Assembly (NCBI GenBank): GCA_019456245.1
Contig: VRUF01000058.1
Location: forward strand, 1-12,691
Source: Planctomycetota bacterium
GTDB lineage: Bacteria; Planctomycetota; Phycisphaerae; Sedimentisphaerales; Anaerohalosphaeraceae
Direction: 5' to 3'
DNA length: 12,691 nucleotides
Positions 1 to 5,802 of the stretch are shown piece after piece. The translations under genes were made by a program, and so were the position numbers. The notes under the pieces are model-generated. The model searched no databases, was not told the origin of the DNA, and was given only the letters and a program-made list of their open reading frames with translations. Each line of letters opens with the position of its first letter. Position 1 is the first letter of the stretch.

Positions 1-267
1 TTCGCTGCGAACGATCTCGATCTTCTTCTGCCATCGGGCGTTTTTCTGGTCCGACGGGTCAATATCTTCCGAGATCAGCTTCAGATTGACCTTGACAGTT
101 GACAGGGGATTCTTGATCTCGTGAGCTAATCCGCCGGTAAGCTTGCCAAGCTCTTCAAGCTGTTTTTGCGTCTCGGTATCCGCACCGCCGCCAGCCTTAC
201 TTCGAAAAACAGCAAAAGCCAAACCAGACAGAACCACACCTGCTATCAAACCATAAATAAATTCCAT
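1..267 (-). CDS. Membrane-anchored sensor histidine kinase, N-terminal part (cut by left edge)
   Basis: This frame reads leftward from an ATG at 267 and stays open for 89 codons to the window edge, so only the N-terminus is present. Residues 1-18 form one hydrophobic segment (MEFIYGLIAGVVLSG...), probably a membrane anchor. After a short Gly/Ala/Asp linker comes a helix holding the H-box LAHEIKNPLS at about residues 48-57, whose His is the expected autophosphorylation site of a HisKA dimerisation domain. The kinase therefore has almost no sensor region between membrane and phosphoacceptor helix, and the signal may come from a partner or a later domain. A GGGAG about 11 bases upstream and a promoter at 313-341 support the start. 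The ATP-binding domain lies outside the window. It is divergent from the PEP-CTERM protein at 524. Confidence 0.88.
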   Translation of the reverse strand, partial: MEFIYGLIAGVVLSGLAFAVFRSKAGGGADTETQKQLEELGKLTGGLAHEIKNPLSTVKVNLKLISEDIDPSDQKNARWQKKIEIVRSE

Positions 268-312
268 CAATGCAGAAACTCCCGTCAGCAATTAACTACA
301 GCAATACGCAAT

Positions 313-341
313 ATCATAGTTACTCTACCTTAACCTGTCAA
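313..341 (-). promoter_or_regulatory. Sigma-70-type promoter for the left-edge histidine kinase
   Basis: On the minus strand TTGACA (336-341) is followed after exactly 17 bases by TATGAT (313-318). Transcription would start near 306, leaving a leader of about 40 bases before the ATG at 267. Five of six -10 bases and all six -35 bases match consensus. Confidence 0.7.
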
Positions 342-451
342 GTACATCCTAAAAACATTGAGTTGACGGCGTATATTTGCAGAGCCTGCAGTTCCGGGCT
401 AAAAGCGGGCATAAGGATTTGCGAGGACCAAAATAAGAATATTACCGATTG

Positions 452-491
452 TGCTAAATTACCTACACCGTTAGAAGTATGCCACTAACGG
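452..491 (+). promoter_or_regulatory. Possible extended -10 promoter and leader hairpin of the PEP-CTERM gene
   Basis: TGC-TAAATT at 452-460 is an extended -10-like element resembling the TGC-TAAAAT elements at 2097-2104 and 2772-2779; no clear -35 box is visible. Just downstream, CCGTTA (468-473) and TAACGG (486-491) form a perfect 6-base inverted repeat around a 12-base loop, so the transcript would carry a small hairpin 22 bases before the ribosome binding site. It could be an operator or a leader structure. Confidence 0.3.
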
Positions 492-523
492 GAATAAAAT
501 TTCAGATAGATTGGAGAGATCAA

Positions 524-1222
524 ATGAGAAAGAAAATAATGATTTTATCAGTTGCGATCGTCTTTGTATTTACGGTACCTGCTTTGGCGGTACCAACGTT
601 TCAGGTTTACAGCGAAGGTGCGACAGCCGGCGATTTCGGACCCGATCAGGACACATGGCTTACAACAGCCAACCCGGCAGATATTACCGTTGCCGGAACA
701 TTTTCGGCAAAAACGCTCAGCTTAACGGATGTTACACTGCTTTTGTCCGTGCCCGACAGTACAACAGGCACCATTTCGGTCACTGGTCTAAATGGTGCGC
801 CCAACCCGTCTTTTCTGGGTATGTTCACCACGGTAGCAGCGTTTGAACCAGCCGGAGCAAACTTCAACAGTCACTATCCAATGCAGGATGACATCTCGGA
901 CTTTTACCTTTACGACATCGGCGAATTCTTTCCGGTCGAACCAATAAGTGATTACAATGCCGATACTGGTATAATACTCCCCCCGAACCCCAATATGCTG
1001 GGCGAATTGAAAGAGTACAGGATTGGATTTGAGGGCTTTGAAACGCTGCACATCGATATGTTCGGTTTAGTCTCTACCGAAACCGGCCCGAATATAAGAA
1101 CCGCATGGAAACTCAATCCCGGCTCACACGATACCACAGTCGTTCCTGCTCCAGGTGCTGTCATGCTCGCAACCATTGGCATCTGCTGGTTACGAAAACG
1201 TCACAGATCGCAATATCCCTAA
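524..1222 (+). CDS. Secreted PEP-CTERM protein, choice-of-anchor N-like
   Basis: The start is set at the ATG at 524 because GGAGAG sits 5 bases upstream and a typical signal peptide follows (MRKKIM, a hydrophobic core, then a cut after VPALA at residue 22). A longer frame from 479 would bury that signal. The mature part (about 23-205) is Asp/Pro/Thr-rich and looks beta-stranded, with the phrases SDFYLYDIG and NPGSHD, which I associate with the 'choice-of-anchor N' family (recalled, not searched). The last 27 residues are a sorting signal: VVPAPGAV, a short hydrophobic stretch, then basic RKRHR. PEP-CTERM tails are cut by an exosortase and tie the protein to the envelope or exopolysaccharide. 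No exosortase gene is in the window. The gene converges on the cold-shock gene with only 4 bases between stop codons. No enzymatic motif is visible. Confidence 0.82.
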   Translation: MRKKIMILSVAIVFVFTVPALAVPTFQVYSEGATAGDFGPDQDTWLTTANPADITVAGTFSAKTLSLTDVTLLLSVPDSTTGTISVTGLNGAPNPSFLGMFTTVAAFEPAGANFNSHYPMQDDISDFYLYDIGEFFPVEPISDYNADTGIILPPNPNMLGELKEYRIGFEGFETLHIDMFGLVSTETGPNIRTAWKLNPGSHDTTVVPAPGAVMLATIGICWLRKRHRSQYP

Positions 1223-1226
1223 CGAT

Positions 1227-1568
1227 CTATCGATTCCATTTCGAATCGTTGTCAACAACTTTAACCGTTCTCCGCCGGGCATTTCGCCTTTCGTCTTGCC
1301 TTGCGTTCCGCCTTGCGCTCTGTGCTTTTACCTTCTCCGGACTTGGTTTTTTCTTAGGTGGAGGGACTACTATGATCTTAACATTTTTGCCCTGCAATCC
1401 CTTGCCTGCGTCAAACTCTTCATACAGCACAGTTTGCCCTTCGCGGAGGCACTTAAAGCCATCCTTTTCGATGTTTGTAAAGTGTACAAACACATCCTCC
1501 CCCTGCTCGTTCGTCACGAACCCAAAACCCTTCCTGGTATCGAACCACTTTACTTTTCCCTTAACCAT
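1227..1568 (-). CDS. Cold-shock domain protein with long basic C-terminal tail
   Basis: Residues 1-67 are a classic cold-shock domain with KGKVKWFD, the RNA-binding motifs KGFGFV (RNP1, 13-18) and VFVHF (RNP2, 26-30), and a closing strand near GKNVKIIVV. Such domains bind single-stranded RNA or DNA and act as RNA chaperones. Typical bacterial Csp proteins stop near 66-70 residues. This one continues to 113 with a PPPKKK hinge and an Arg/Lys-rich tail containing two similar ARRNAR / ERRNARRR units, which probably adds nucleic-acid affinity. GGGAGGATGTT immediately precedes the ATG at 1568. The promoter at 1752-1780 gives a long leader, as in cold-inducible csp genes. A CGATTC/GAATCG inverted repeat lies in its last codons (1231-1248), near the convergent stop of the PEP-CTERM gene. 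Confidence 0.93.
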   Translation of the reverse strand: MVKGKVKWFDTRKGFGFVTNEQGEDVFVHFTNIEKDGFKCLREGQTVLYEEFDAGKGLQGKNVKIIVVPPPKKKPSPEKVKAQSARRNARQDERRNARRRTVKVVDNDSKWNR

Positions 1569-1751
1569 AACATCCTCCCTTCACAGCGATTTTCATTGAC
1601 ATGCGACTCTTCGTTTGCGGCGAACGGCTCCGATTACGTCACAGCCGCTAACCGCCCAAACAACAAATGCCATTAATGTTACTAAAGCTGGGTTTTCCCA
1701 TATAATATTGTATACCTTGGCCCAACTACGCTGCTGATCCTCTTATTAAAT

Positions 1752-1780
1752 AGTATATCAAATTGCTCCCAAAAAGTCAA
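1752..1780 (-). promoter_or_regulatory. Strong sigma-70 promoter of the cold-shock gene, long 5' leader
   Basis: On the minus strand TTGACT (1775-1780), a 17-base spacer and TATACT (1752-1757) form a near-consensus promoter. The start would lie near 1745, leaving about 175 bases of untranslated leader before the ATG at 1568. The leader can form AGTTGGG/CCCAGCT pairing around an AT-rich segment. No other gene lies between promoter and start. Confidence 0.65.
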
Positions 1781-2014
1781 GGTTTCCGACTTTATTTTCA
1801 GTGATTAACTTGTAAGATGCGAGTTAAGTAACAGATTGTCGTTTCCTTAACACACCTCAACCAATGCCCCCCTTCATCAATTCAAGTTTTTTCGCAATTT
1901 TCCGCATTAGTCATATCCAATCGACACAGGCCTCAAGTGGTGAATCTTTGTATATATTTCATAGAATAGAGCACGACACCAACACCTCTGCCATCTGAAG
2001 GTTACATATCTGGC
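1781..2014. other. AT-rich stretch without a recognisable gene
   Basis: Between the cold-shock promoter and the tandem hairpins at 2015-2075 there is no convincing coding frame, tRNA or repeat on either strand. The stretch is AT-rich with scattered stops. Because two plus-strand terminator-like hairpins close it, a short untranslated plus-strand transcript is conceivable, but I see no good plus-strand promoter. Confidence 0.4.
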
Positions 2015-2034
2015 GTAGCTTTCGTTACTTTTTT
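2015..2034 (+). terminator. Terminator-like hairpin 1 of a tandem pair
   Basis: GTAGC and GTTAC (one G-U pair) form a 5-base stem with a TTTC loop, followed directly by six T. The stem is short, so the terminator would be weak. No annotated plus-strand gene precedes it. Confidence 0.4.
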
Positions 2035-2055
2035 AGACCATAGTGCCATATATAT

Positions 2056-2075
2056 GTCACAGTAGTGACTTTTTT
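2056..2075 (+). terminator. Terminator-like hairpin 2 of a tandem pair
   Basis: GTCAC-AGTA-GTGAC is a perfect 5-base stem with a 4-base loop, followed directly by six T. It ends two bases before the -35 box of the next promoter, so it would insulate the pentapeptide gene from upstream transcription. It has the same geometry as the hairpin at 2015-2034. Confidence 0.5.
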
Positions 2076-2076
2076 A

Positions 2077-2104
2077 TTGACTGCCCCTTGTGATTTGCTA
2101 AAAT
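2077..2104 (+). promoter_or_regulatory. Extended -10 promoter of the pentapeptide-repeat gene
   Basis: TTGACT (2077-2082), a 16-base spacer ending in TGC, and TAAAAT (2099-2104) form a sigma-70 promoter with an extended -10. The expected start is near 2111, giving a leader of about 80 bases. The -10 region and following leader (TGCTAAAATTC ... GTTTGTTTTGCTAT) recur almost unchanged at 2771-2803 upstream of the first receiver gene. Confidence 0.65.
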
Positions 2105-2192
2105 TCCACCAACTTGTTTGTTTTGCTATTTTTAATAGGAATCAAAGGTTCAGCGACAGAAATATAGCCCTCATTATCGGTGAAAGCAAAAA

Positions 2193-2606
2193 ATGGCAAA
2201 CTTTGAACATATTGCAGCTCTAAAAGAAGGACCTGAAGGTTGGCATAAATGGCGCCAAGCAAACCCAAATGTAATCCCGGATCTCTTTGAAGCAAATCTC
2301 AGTGGTGAAAACCTTATTGCGGCAAAACTCATGAAAGCAGACCTCAGTGCGGCTGACCTCAGTAGGGCAGATCTCAGTGGTGCCAAACTTCTGAGAGCAA
2401 ACCTCAGTGGAGCTAAGCTCAATGAGGCAAAACTCTGTCATGCCGATCTCGTCAGTGCTGACCTTGTCGGCGCTGACCTCAGTGGGGCAGATGTCCATGA
2501 AGCAAAGTTCATCGGGGCGGATCTGCGGTATGCAAACTTTAGCGGGGTAGACCTGAGCAGAGTACTTTTGACAGAAAAGCAACTTAGCGAAATCATAATT
2601 ATATGA
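2193..2606 (+). CDS. Pentapeptide-repeat protein
   Basis: The protein has 137 residues. A 32-residue head (MANFEHIAALKEGPEGW...) of the kind common on small bacterial pentapeptide proteins is followed from residue 33 to about 122 by some 18 unbroken pentapeptides of the A(D/N/K)LxX type, for example EANLS, KADLS, RADLS, HADLV, GADLS. Such repeats fold into a right-handed quadrilateral beta-helix with Leu/Phe inside; about 18 repeats give four to five coils. The tail LTEKQLSEIIII probably caps the helix. Members vary in role (topoisomerase protection, scaffolds, unknown), and nothing here picks one. There is no signal peptide, so it is likely cytoplasmic. GGTGAAAG upstream is only a weak ribosome binding site. 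The 15-base DNA periodicity (CTCAGTGG-type units) follows from the protein repeat. Confidence 0.9.
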   Translation: MANFEHIAALKEGPEGWHKWRQANPNVIPDLFEANLSGENLIAAKLMKADLSAADLSRADLSGAKLLRANLSGAKLNEAKLCHADLVSADLVGADLSGADVHEAKFIGADLRYANFSGVDLSRVLLTEKQLSEIIII

Positions 2607-2615
2607 TCTGGATCT

Positions 2616-2661
2616 TCTCCTGACAAAACGGGTAGAGTAGTCCCAGCAATTGTCAGTGAGA
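2616..2661 (+). terminator. Stem-loop just after the pentapeptide gene
   Basis: TCTC-CTGACA (2616-2625) pairs with TGTCAG-T-GAGA (2651-2661), ten pairs with one bulged T. GGG (2630-2632) and CCC (2642-2644) can pair inside. It begins 9 bases after the stop codon. No T-run follows, so it may be a 3'-end protecting hairpin or a non-canonical terminator. Confidence 0.4.
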
Positions 2662-2751
2662 TGGTTATTTAAGCCTTCGCCCGCAACGGAGATTTTCTTG
2701 TGTTCAATCCGGTATTTCATAAAAATATTTTTCGGATGGGCGATTTTGTTC

Positions 2752-2779
2752 TTGCCCTCAGTTTGCACACTGCTAAAAT
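2752..2779 (+). promoter_or_regulatory. Extended -10 promoter of the first receiver-like gene
   Basis: TTGCCC (2752-2757), a 16-base spacer ending in TGC, and TAAAAT (2774-2779) copy the architecture of the promoter at 2077-2104. The downstream leader TTTGTTTTGCTAT is shared too. The expected start is near 2786, about 37 bases before the ATG. The same start could carry transcription through both receiver genes. Confidence 0.55.
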
Positions 2780-2822
2780 TCTATAAGTTATTTGTTTTGC
2801 TATGATAGAAAGGGGATTTGGC

Positions 2823-3260
2823 ATGGACAAAGATGTGACCATTATCCTGGGTGGAAGCGACAAGGGGCATTTCAGTTTGTTCAAGCGATATCTCCAGCGA
2901 TGGGGATTTGAGTATCCTATCATGCGGTTTGCCGATAGCCAGGGCATACTCGATTTCCTTCACCGGGCAAGAGAAGGAGACTGCCGTTTGTCTGATCGGA
3001 TGTACATCCTGATGATATCAATGATGTCATTTTCGACGCGGCAAATGGACGGTCTGGCGGTGCTTAAGGCGATGAAAAAGGACCCGGACTTTAAGAATAT
3101 ACCGATGCTAATGCTCACTGATGTCGAAGACCCAAAAAACATAACCGATTGCCTCGATGCTGGCTGCGACGCGATCCTTTCACTGCCGCTAAAGAAAGAG
3201 GCCTTTATCAGGGTCATGAACAATATCGGTGTGATCAAGATGTCCCCTTCAATCGGCTGA
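2823..3260 (+). CDS. Stand-alone receiver-like protein, copy 1, phosphoacceptor Asp absent
   Basis: The start is the ATG at 2823, with AAGGGG 7 bases upstream; the longer frame from 2802 would place this site inside the gene. The 145 residues follow a single CheY-like receiver fold: strand TIIL, motif GHxxLFKRxLQxWGF, then DPDFKNIPMLMLT and CLDAGCDAIL. Functional residues are altered. The acidic pair expected after strand 1 is G11-S12, the phosphoacceptor position is S66 (YILMISMM where relatives read LLLLDIRMP), and the conserved Lys before Pro is L121. Thr99 is kept. Three extra residues lie between S66 and the DG turn. Normal phosphorylation is therefore unlikely, and it is probably a pseudo-receiver working by protein contact. 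There is no output domain. It is followed 46 bases later by a paralog. Confidence 0.85.
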   Translation: MDKDVTIILGGSDKGHFSLFKRYLQRWGFEYPIMRFADSQGILDFLHRAREGDCRLSDRMYILMISMMSFSTRQMDGLAVLKAMKKDPDFKNIPMLMLTDVEDPKNITDCLDAGCDAILSLPLKKEAFIRVMNNIGVIKMSPSIG

Positions 3261-3306
3261 GAAACTAAAAGTACTTTGCTATGCTACGGCAGAAAGGGGG
3301 TTTGAC

Positions 3307-3735
3307 ATGGACAAAGATGTAACCATTATCCTGGGGGATAGCGACAGGGGGCATTCCGTTCTGTTCAAGCGACATCTCCAGCAATGGGGATTTAAGTATC
3401 CTATCCTGCGATTTAGCGATGGCCAAGGCGTACTCGATTTCCTTCACTGGGCAAGGGAAGGTGACTGCCGCATATCTGATCGGATGTACCTCGTGATGAT
3501 GACACTTTCGATGCTGCTAATGGGAGGTCTGGATGTACTCAAGGCAATGAAACAGGATCCGGACTTTAAGAATATGCCGGTTATAATCCTCACTAACACC
3601 AAAGACGAAAAAAACACAGCCGATTGCCTCGATGCCGGTTGCGATGCGATCCTTGAAAAGCCGCTGGAGAAGGAGGCCTTCACTCGGGCACTGGCCAATA
3701 TCGGTGTGATCAAGATGCCCTTTCCCATTGCCTAG
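3307..3735 (+). CDS. Stand-alone receiver-like protein, copy 2, phosphoacceptor Asp absent
   Basis: This 142-residue paralog of the preceding gene has AGAAAGGGGG 6 bases before the ATG. It starts with the same DKDVTIILG and ends with the same NIGVIKM block. The first acidic residue is kept (D11), the second is S12, and the phosphoacceptor position is T66 (YLVMMTLSM). T96 and K118 (EKP) are retained, so this copy is less degenerate than copy 1. In the shared CLDAGCDAIL block the two genes differ at three bases, all silent, which suggests selection on the protein rather than drift. It has no promoter of its own beyond a shortened leader and is probably read from 2752-2779. No DNA-binding or enzymatic output domain is present. 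It may be a decoy or adaptor for a kinase, but that is inference. Confidence 0.85.
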   Translation: MDKDVTIILGDSDRGHSVLFKRHLQQWGFKYPILRFSDGQGVLDFLHWAREGDCRISDRMYLVMMTLSMLLMGGLDVLKAMKQDPDFKNMPVIILTNTKDEKNTADCLDAGCDAILEKPLEKEAFTRALANIGVIKMPFPIA

Positions 3736-3797
3736 TTATTTTTGTATTTTGTTTGTAGACCAAAACATCTAATAATTAAGAAAGGAGACTCTTAGAT

Positions 3798-4361
3798 ATG
3801 AAGAAAATGACAGAACAAAATCTCATAAATGCTTTCGGAGGCGAAAGCCAGGCGCATATGCGATACCTGCATTTTGCCAATCAAGCTGAAAAGGAAGATT
3901 TCCCCAATGTGGCCCGTTTGTTTCGTGCCATCGCTCATGCAGAATTTGTTCATGCCGGCGACCACTACCGGGAGCTCAAACATTTAGATGGTGGATTTGT
4001 TGCTAACAGCATGGCAGCATTTGGACCTGGAGACACGCAAAAGAACCTCTCTTTAGCAATAGCAGGTGAAACATTCGAAATAACAGAGATGTACCCAACC
4101 TATATCGATGTCGCTAAATTTCAGGATGAAAAACTCGCCCAACGGAGTTTTGAATGGGCTTATGGTACGGAGATAAAACATAAAGAGCTCTTTGAGAAGG
4201 CACAGAAGGCAGTAGAGTCTTCCTGTGATGTAGAGTTGGGGAAGGTACAGGTCTGTGAAGTGTGTGGCTACACGATTGAGGGAGAGGCTCCGGATAAATG
4301 TCCTTTGTGCGATGCCAAAAAAGATCAGTTTGTCACGCTTAAGAAATATCTCAGACCGTAG
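3798..4361 (+). CDS. rbr: Rubrerythrin (non-haem di-iron peroxidase)
   Basis: AAAGGAGA 10 bases upstream fixes the ATG. Residues 1-140 form the four-helix ferritin-like domain with di-iron ligands at E16 (GESQAH), E49-xx-H52 (AEFVH), E91/E94/E97 (GETFEITEMY) and E125-xx-H128 (GTEIKH). Residues 150-187 form a rubredoxin-like domain with C153-xx-C156-G and C168-PL-C171 holding one Fe. Rubrerythrins reduce hydrogen peroxide to water in the cytoplasm of anaerobes and microaerophiles, taking electrons through rubredoxin from NAD(P)H oxidoreductases. At 187 residues the length is normal and all ligands seem present. It lies 62 bases after the second receiver-like gene. No clear PerR-type box is visible upstream. 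A nicotinate phosphoribosyltransferase remnant begins 5 bases after its stop. Confidence 0.95.
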   Translation: MKKMTEQNLINAFGGESQAHMRYLHFANQAEKEDFPNVARLFRAIAHAEFVHAGDHYRELKHLDGGFVANSMAAFGPGDTQKNLSLAIAGETFEITEMYPTYIDVAKFQDEKLAQRSFEWAYGTEIKHKELFEKAQKAVESSCDVELGKVQVCEVCGYTIEGEAPDKCPLCDAKKDQFVTLKKYLRP

Positions 4362-4366
4362 GGGGC

Positions 4367-4567
4367 ATGTGTGAATATACTGACGAGTTTATATCGTCCT
4401 TCGCTTGCATTGTTGACGGATTTATATCAGTTGAACATGTCATTGAGGATCTCAAGCAACAGGGGTCCACCATTGCAGTCTGGGGCGTGGGAACAAAATT
4501 AGTTACCGGTTATGATCAATCCGCCCTCGATGGTATTTACAAATTAGCCGCAATCGTCAGCCTGTGA
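4367..4567 (+). pseudogene. Remnant of nicotinate phosphoribosyltransferase
   Basis: The 66-residue frame contains VIEDLKQQG (25-33) and WGVGTKLVTGYDQSAL (39-54) followed by YKLAAI. This is the C-terminal catalytic-barrel signature of nicotinate phosphoribosyltransferase, the enzyme making nicotinate mononucleotide in NAD salvage. Whole enzymes have well over 400 residues, so this is a small internal piece. The preceding part is missing, and the frame stops 7 residues after the signature. The ATG at 4367 follows a short AGGGGGC, so a 66-residue peptide could be made, but it lacks the substrate-binding body. It abuts the rubrerythrin stop, which places a deletion or insertion joint near 4362-4400. 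A short functional peptide cannot be excluded. Confidence 0.7.
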
Positions 4568-4579
4568 GACTCTGTAGGA

Positions 4580-4620
4580 AGCTTTTAAATTTAAGTTGGT
4601 TTTGGCCATAGTTAAAAGCT
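4580..4620. terminator. Inverted repeat between convergent genes, possible bidirectional terminator
   Basis: AGCTTTTAA (4580-4588) and TTAAAAGCT (4612-4620) are a perfect 9-base inverted repeat around a 23-base loop. It lies between the plus-strand rubrerythrin unit and the minus-strand dehydrogenase, where both need an end. A TTTT occurs inside each arm, but no T-run follows on either strand, so termination is only probable. Confidence 0.45.
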
Positions 4621-4647
4621 ACAAAGATATATGCATAATCTATGTGA

Positions 4648-5655
4648 TTAAATTCTCAACACTGCTGCTGCCCGAAGTTTCGAGTGTTTTATTCTAATCA
4701 GCACTTCATTGGCATCTTCCAATGAGAATTCTTCTATGGTTGAAGTTATAGGGATCTGCGCCGCTAATGGCAAGAATTCTTCGGCATCAGTTCGTGTGAC
4801 ATTAGCAACACTTTTAATTTCCTTTTCGAACCATAAATATTTCGCATATTCAAGTTCAGGGATCACTGTCTCCTTGCGAATCGCATTTATAACCAATCTG
4901 CCACCTCTTTCCAGTGCTTCTAAAGCATCACGAACACATTGGCCAACCGGCGTAAAATCTATTGCTATATTTAATTTGGCGGGAGGGTTATCACTACTGC
5001 GGCCTGTCCAGTCAGCACCGAGACTTTTCGCTAATTCAGCGTGTTCTTGGGTTTTTGTGAAAACAAAAACAGGGTTGTTAGGAAATTTATATTTGATTAC
5101 CTGGATCAAGATGTGTGCACATGCGCCAAAACCGTATAACCCGATGATTTGTTTATCATTTACCTTTGCCAATCTAAGCGTTCGGTAGCCGATTACTCCG
5201 GCACATAACAGCGGCGCTACTTGGGCATCTGTGAAACTTTCCGGTAAGGGGTACACAAAATTTTCGTCTATGACTATATACTCAGCATAACCCCCATTTG
5301 CATCCTTGCCAGTCCACTTTGCATTATCACACAGGTTTTCATTGCCTGATTTGCAAAAACTACACTGTCCACAGGCCCAATATAGCCATGTGATTCCAAC
5401 ACGCTGGCCTATTTTAAATCTGGCAACAGATTTCCCTTTTTCATTAACTGTTCCTACTACCTGATGCCCCGGCACTATAGGCATCATGGTTGGAGTCAGT
5501 CTACCTTCAGCTTCATCGAGATCAGTATGACAAGCTCCGCAGACGGAAACCTTAACTAAAACTTCATTTTCTTTTGGTTCGGGTTTGGGCATGCCCACAA
5601 GTTCCAGGCATTTATCTTCAACCGGTCCTATTCTGGTTAAAAGCATTGCTTTCAT
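4648..5655 (-). CDS. Zinc-dependent alcohol dehydrogenase, MDR superfamily
   Basis: The 335-residue protein has the medium-chain dehydrogenase layout. The catalytic zinc ligands are C39 (VCGACHTDL), H64 (PGHQVVG) and C151 (LLCAGVIGY). The structural zinc loop uses C95, C98, C101 and C109 (ACGQCSFCKSGNENLC). The nucleotide-binding motif is GLYGFGACA (172-180), where relatives often have GxGGxG. It should oxidise alcohols or reduce aldehydes with NAD(P); the substrate is not readable. It resembles the 'zinc-binding alcohol dehydrogenase family' group (TIGR02822 type, recalled). AGGA 9 bases upstream supports the ATG at 5655. It lies 147 bases downstream of the glycosyltransferase on the same strand; a shared transcript is possible but the gap is long. 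A loose TATAGT lies upstream without a good -35. Confidence 0.92.
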   Translation of the reverse strand: MKAMLLTRIGPVEDKCLELVGMPKPEPKENEVLVKVSVCGACHTDLDEAEGRLTPTMMPIVPGHQVVGTVNEKGKSVARFKIGQRVGITWLYWACGQCSFCKSGNENLCDNAKWTGKDANGGYAEYIVIDENFVYPLPESFTDAQVAPLLCAGVIGYRTLRLAKVNDKQIIGLYGFGACAHILIQVIKYKFPNNPVFVFTKTQEHAELAKSLGADWTGRSSDNPPAKLNIAIDFTPVGQCVRDALEALERGGRLVINAIRKETVIPELEYAKYLWFEKEIKSVANVTRTDAEEFLPLAAQIPITSTIEEFSLEDANEVLIRIKHSKLRAAAVLRI

Positions 5656-5802
5656 TTTGCTGTTTCCTGTTTTAGCTGACTATAGTCTCAGATACACTGA
5701 AGGAAAAACTATTGGAATGGAACAACTACCGGCAAAACGGTTATTTGACACCTTCCGTCTCCAAGTGGGACACTTTTATTCCACCATTTACATCCCCTCT
5801 CA

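Larger units (their letters stand above)
2774..3735 (+). repeat. Tandem duplication of a receiver-like gene with its leader
   Basis: The segment from the CTAAAA/TTTGCTATG leader through the first receiver gene (to 3260) is repeated, diverged, from about 3265 to 3735. Conserved landmarks are CTAAAA, TTTGCTATG, AGAAAGGGG, ATGGACAAAGATGT, GATTGCCTCGATGC and ATCGGTGTGATCAAGATG. The second leader is shortened and has lost the -35 region. Confidence 0.8.

Noticed and set aside
270..488. 72-codon plus-strand frame in the gap before the PEP-CTERM gene
   Set aside because: No ribosome binding site, it overlaps the minus-strand kinase promoter, and its composition is irregular with no domain.
2193..2606. 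Possible CRISPR or satellite array because of short regular DNA repeats
   Set aside because: The 15-base period encodes pentapeptides, with no spacers or conserved direct repeats.
2220..2768. 182-codon minus-strand frame opposite the pentapeptide gene, with repeated EVC/EIC units
   Set aside because: It is the mirror of the 15-base periodicity of the real repeat gene; it has no ribosome binding site.
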